Origin: CAYNNP01 sp964398215
Lineage (GTDB): Bacteria > Planctomycetota > Planctomycetia > Pirellulales > Pirellulaceae
Length of the DNA stretch: 26,407 nucleotides
Reading direction: 5' to 3'
Assembly (NCBI GenBank): GCA_964398215.1
Contig: CAYNNP010000066.1
Span: 1 to 26,407, forward strand
Of this stretch, positions 24,171 to 26,407 are shown one piece after another (position 1 is the stretch's first letter; the number at the start of each line of letters is the position of its first letter). Position numbers and translations under genes: made by a program. Under the pieces are notes generated by a model that made no database searches, was not told the DNA's origin, and saw only the letters and a list, made by a program, of their open reading frames with translations.

Positions 24171-25712
24171 ATGGCAAAGAAAATACGATTCATACGGCGA
24201 TTTAATGAAGGCTTCTCGAAGCGTTTTGGGAGAGCATCCCGCTTCCTGAAGGTCCCAGGCCGCTGGCTAACCAAATTCAAAACTAGCGTCACTGCCTTTG
24301 GCAATTGGTGGCGAAGTCGTGAACTCAAGCGATTGCTCATTGGAATACCAGGGTTGATGGTTTTGCTTGGTGGTGTCTACGTGATCTTTTGTGATCAAAC
24401 TGCTTCCGACACCAAGCGTGCCGAAGACTATCTGAAAGAAGGGCGAAAAGCCTACAACCGCGAGCAATGGGAAGTATCCAAGATGCTGCTCAGTCGAGCG
24501 GTGGATTTGGGTGTTGACGATCCCAATACTCGTTTCATGTTGGCCAAAGCGAGCCAAGAAAACAAAGACTATCCACGTATGGTCGCGCTGCTGAATGAAC
24601 TGGCGCCAATAAATTCGGCCGTCTATGGTCCTGCCCATGTATGGCAAGCAGTCCAGGTACTTGGCAAGGGAAAGGTAAGCAAGGCTGATGCAAGAGTTGC
24701 CAAAAAGCACTTGATTCACTCGATCAATTTAGAGCCACAAAATCGAACGGCCAATGCACTTTTGGGCGACTTGTACTTTCAAGAATCTGACTGGGAGTCA
24801 GCTGCCGCTCACCTTGAGATCGCTCGTCCCTACACTGCTCGGCAAAACATCTTGTTGGCCAGATCGCTCTTCAATACGTCGCGAAAGGAAGCCGCCGTCT
24901 TGGCAGCCGCCAAAGGAGAGCAGTTGGCGATTGAAGAAACGCGCGCCAACCCCGATAGCGATGCTGTATGGCTAGTACTTTCGGATGCTTTGATCATGCA
25001 AGAAAAGTTCCAGGAAGCCAGCGAGGTTATCGCAAAGAGGATTCAACCACTCGAGCCAGCCTTTACGCTCCGGCAACAACTTGCCAATGTCTTTTTCAGC
25101 TGGTCTGAATCCATTGCGGAAAAAAACAAGGAAAACATTTCGGCTGTGGACTACGAACGGTTCCAGCTATTGGCTCGAGCACTGAAGCAGTCTCCACAAG
25201 ATTTGTTGATCTATGATCGCATGATGGCAATTCTGCTTCGCCAAGGAGATCAATCGGGGCAAGCTCGTAAACTCCTTTTGCGGCACATTGCTGAAGGTGT
25301 CGTGCCGGGTGTAAGTCACTTGATGCTGGGGACGGTTTTTCAAGAAGAAGGGAAACCAAAGGAAGCTGAGTTTCATCTCTCGGAAGCGATGAAGATTGTG
25401 CCCAACGCACCAATCGTTTTGAACAACGTAGCCGTCCACTTGGCAACGCGAACGCCCCCCAAATTGGATCGCGCATTAGAAATCATGAACCGGGTGGTGC
25501 AGGATCACCCCGAGCCAGCGGCGTTTAGAGAGACTCGCGGCGAGATCCTTGTGCAACTCAAGCGTTTTGAGGAAGCGTTGGTCGATTTAAAGATCGCCCT
25601 TCCCTCCTATCGAGACTACAAACCCATCCACATCGCACTTCAAGAAGTCTATGTTGGGCTGGGTATTCCCGATCTTGCTGCCGAACACGGAATCATCGCT
25701 GCGGGACTTTGA
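24171..25712 (+). CDS. Membrane-anchored TPR repeat protein of the exosortase locus
   Basis: The 513-residue protein has a very basic N-terminus (residues 1-52, many Arg and Lys), one transmembrane helix (about 54-74), and a long helical C-terminal part built of tetratricopeptide-like repeats (for example DYLKEGRKAYNREQWEVSKM, ALLGDLYFQESDWESAAAHL, HLMLGTVFQEEGKPKEAEFH). TPR superhelices bind partner proteins. Topology by the positive-inside rule puts the TPR domain outside the cytoplasm. It begins 22 bases after the exosortase and probably shares its mRNA. PEP-CTERM loci often hold a TPR protein (PrsT-type lipoprotein); this one is not a lipoprotein but could play a similar scaffold role (inference). 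Confidence 0.85.
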   Translation: MAKKIRFIRRFNEGFSKRFGRASRFLKVPGRWLTKFKTSVTAFGNWWRSRELKRLLIGIPGLMVLLGGVYVIFCDQTASDTKRAEDYLKEGRKAYNREQWEVSKMLLSRAVDLGVDDPNTRFMLAKASQENKDYPRMVALLNELAPINSAVYGPAHVWQAVQVLGKGKVSKADARVAKKHLIHSINLEPQNRTANALLGDLYFQESDWESAAAHLEIARPYTARQNILLARSLFNTSRKEAAVLAAAKGEQLAIEETRANPDSDAVWLVLSDALIMQEKFQEASEVIAKRIQPLEPAFTLRQQLANVFFSWSESIAEKNKENISAVDYERFQLLARALKQSPQDLLIYDRMMAILLRQGDQSGQARKLLLRHIAEGVVPGVSHLMLGTVFQEEGKPKEAEFHLSEAMKIVPNAPIVLNNVAVHLATRTPPKLDRALEIMNRVVQDHPEPAAFRETRGEILVQLKRFEEALVDLKIALPSYRDYKPIHIALQEVYVGLGIPDLAAEHGIIAAGL

Positions 25713-25735
25713 AACCACGTGTACAAAAAGCCAAT

Positions 25736-25763
25736 CGATTTATAGAAAAAATCGTGTTTTTTT
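25736..25763 (+). terminator. Weak intrinsic terminator after the TPR gene
   Basis: CGATTT (25736-25741) pairs with AAATCG (25749-25754) over a 7-base loop, followed two bases later by seven T. The stem is short and AT-rich, so efficiency may be modest. It lies 24 bases after the stop and may end the polysaccharide operon, leaving the last gene with its own promoter. Confidence 0.45.
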
Positions 25764-25857
25764 GACTACAGGCTATTGAACCCCCCCGATATCCGTAGTA
25801 ACTTACTAATCCTCATTACCACTACAGATTCTCAACGAGATACAGAGACCAAAGCTC

Positions 25858-26407
25858 ATGCGTATTTTTAGCGTTATCGCCGCTCTTGCCCTCACAGGCT
25901 TGATGGCATCCACCTCCTCTGCAGTATTGATTACCGGCCTCAACGCCGTTGCAAGTACCGCAGAAGGTCCCGTTTACACTGTGAACAGCATCAATGTTGT
26001 TACGAATGCAGAAAACAATGCAAATGGAGCGGATGCTCCTGTCAACACAATTGTGGTTGACATCAACATTCACCAAAAACACGTTCCATTCAATCTCGTG
26101 TTTGACGTGATTGAAGACGGCTCGGGCCCAGGTGGTGCGCCAGCTCCTGCGAACACTACTGAGTATTTGCTGACAGTTGTGTTAACAAACCAATTGACGG
26201 GTGGCAGCCCTGGATCAGCTATCAATGGCTTTGACATCGCAACCAGCATCTCTGGTGCCAACTTGGCGATTTCCAGCCCAACTGACCCTCCAGCGCCAGC
26301 CAGTAGTTTTTCAATCTTGAACCCTAACCTTGGTCCGGGGCAGCCATTCCGCTTTGGCGGACTCAATGGCGGCGGAAGTGGACAGATCACCGCTGGTCAA
26401 ACAGCGA
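25858..26407 (+). CDS. Secreted protein, 5' part only (possible PEP-CTERM protein)
   Basis: An open frame starts at the ATG at 25858 and runs off the window after 183 codons. It begins with a signal peptide (RIFSVIAALALTGLMASTSSA, residues 2-22). The mature part seen is free of Cys, rich in Ala, Asn, Gly, Thr and Val, and looks beta-stranded. It includes a Gly/Pro/Ala loop near residues 90-97 and another Pro-rich loop near 142-147. This composition is typical of PEP-CTERM surface proteins, and the exosortase lies 1.7 kb upstream. The diagnostic C-terminus (PEP motif, hydrophobic helix, basic end) is outside the window, so the assignment is inference. No strong ribosome binding site is seen. 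Confidence 0.6.
   Translation, partial: MRIFSVIAALALTGLMASTSSAVLITGLNAVASTAEGPVYTVNSINVVTNAENNANGADAPVNTIVVDINIHQKHVPFNLVFDVIEDGSGPGGAPAPANTTEYLLTVVLTNQLTGGSPGSAINGFDIATSISGANLAISSPTDPPAPASSFSILNPNLGPGQPFRFGGLNGGGSGQITAGQTA

Overview
The gene content points to a planctomycete of the Pirellulaceae (Rhodopirellula-like) group. The main evidence is a long secreted protein built from the YTV repeats known from this group, an exosortase locus, imperfect palindromic repeats in the spacers, and frequent TTG or GTG starts. This is inference from families; no 16S or other marker lies in the window.

Positions 1-8300 hold mostly separate genes on both strands. They are a di-haem cytochrome c peroxidase (minus), an M20 zinc peptidase overlapping a small BFD-type [2Fe-2S] protein (plus), a secreted alpha/beta hydrolase (minus), an unrecognised 203-residue protein (plus), and a PAS-GAF-receiver signalling protein (minus). 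A 125-base nested palindromic repeat sits between the first two genes.

Positions 8301-11289 hold one monocistronic gene with its own leader, strong ribosome binding site and intrinsic terminator. It encodes a 971-residue exported protein with two long repeat blocks. One block is rich in Tyr and Glu (YTV type) and the other in Arg and Thr. They are separated and flanked by Gly/Cys-rich segments. It is probably a cell-wall or surface structural protein and is the most striking object in the window.

Positions 11592-18190 look like one eight-gene housekeeping operon: DAHP synthase, tpiA, secG, yicC, gmk, rpoZ, coaC and a CBS-regulated family II pyrophosphatase. Genes overlap or lie less than 60 bases apart. 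A 100-base run of N interrupts the low-complexity tail of secG.

Positions 18405-26407 form an exopolysaccharide and protein-sorting locus. In order they are a GT4 glycosyltransferase, a WcaF-like acetyltransferase, a GT2 glycosyltransferase, a Wzy/ligase-like membrane protein, an exosortase fused to an EpsI-like domain, a membrane-anchored TPR protein, and the start of a secreted protein cut by the window edge. The layout suggests polymer assembly coupled to exosortase processing of surface proteins. The spacer before this locus carries a second palindromic element of about 125 bases, and a third, shorter one lies before the housekeeping operon.
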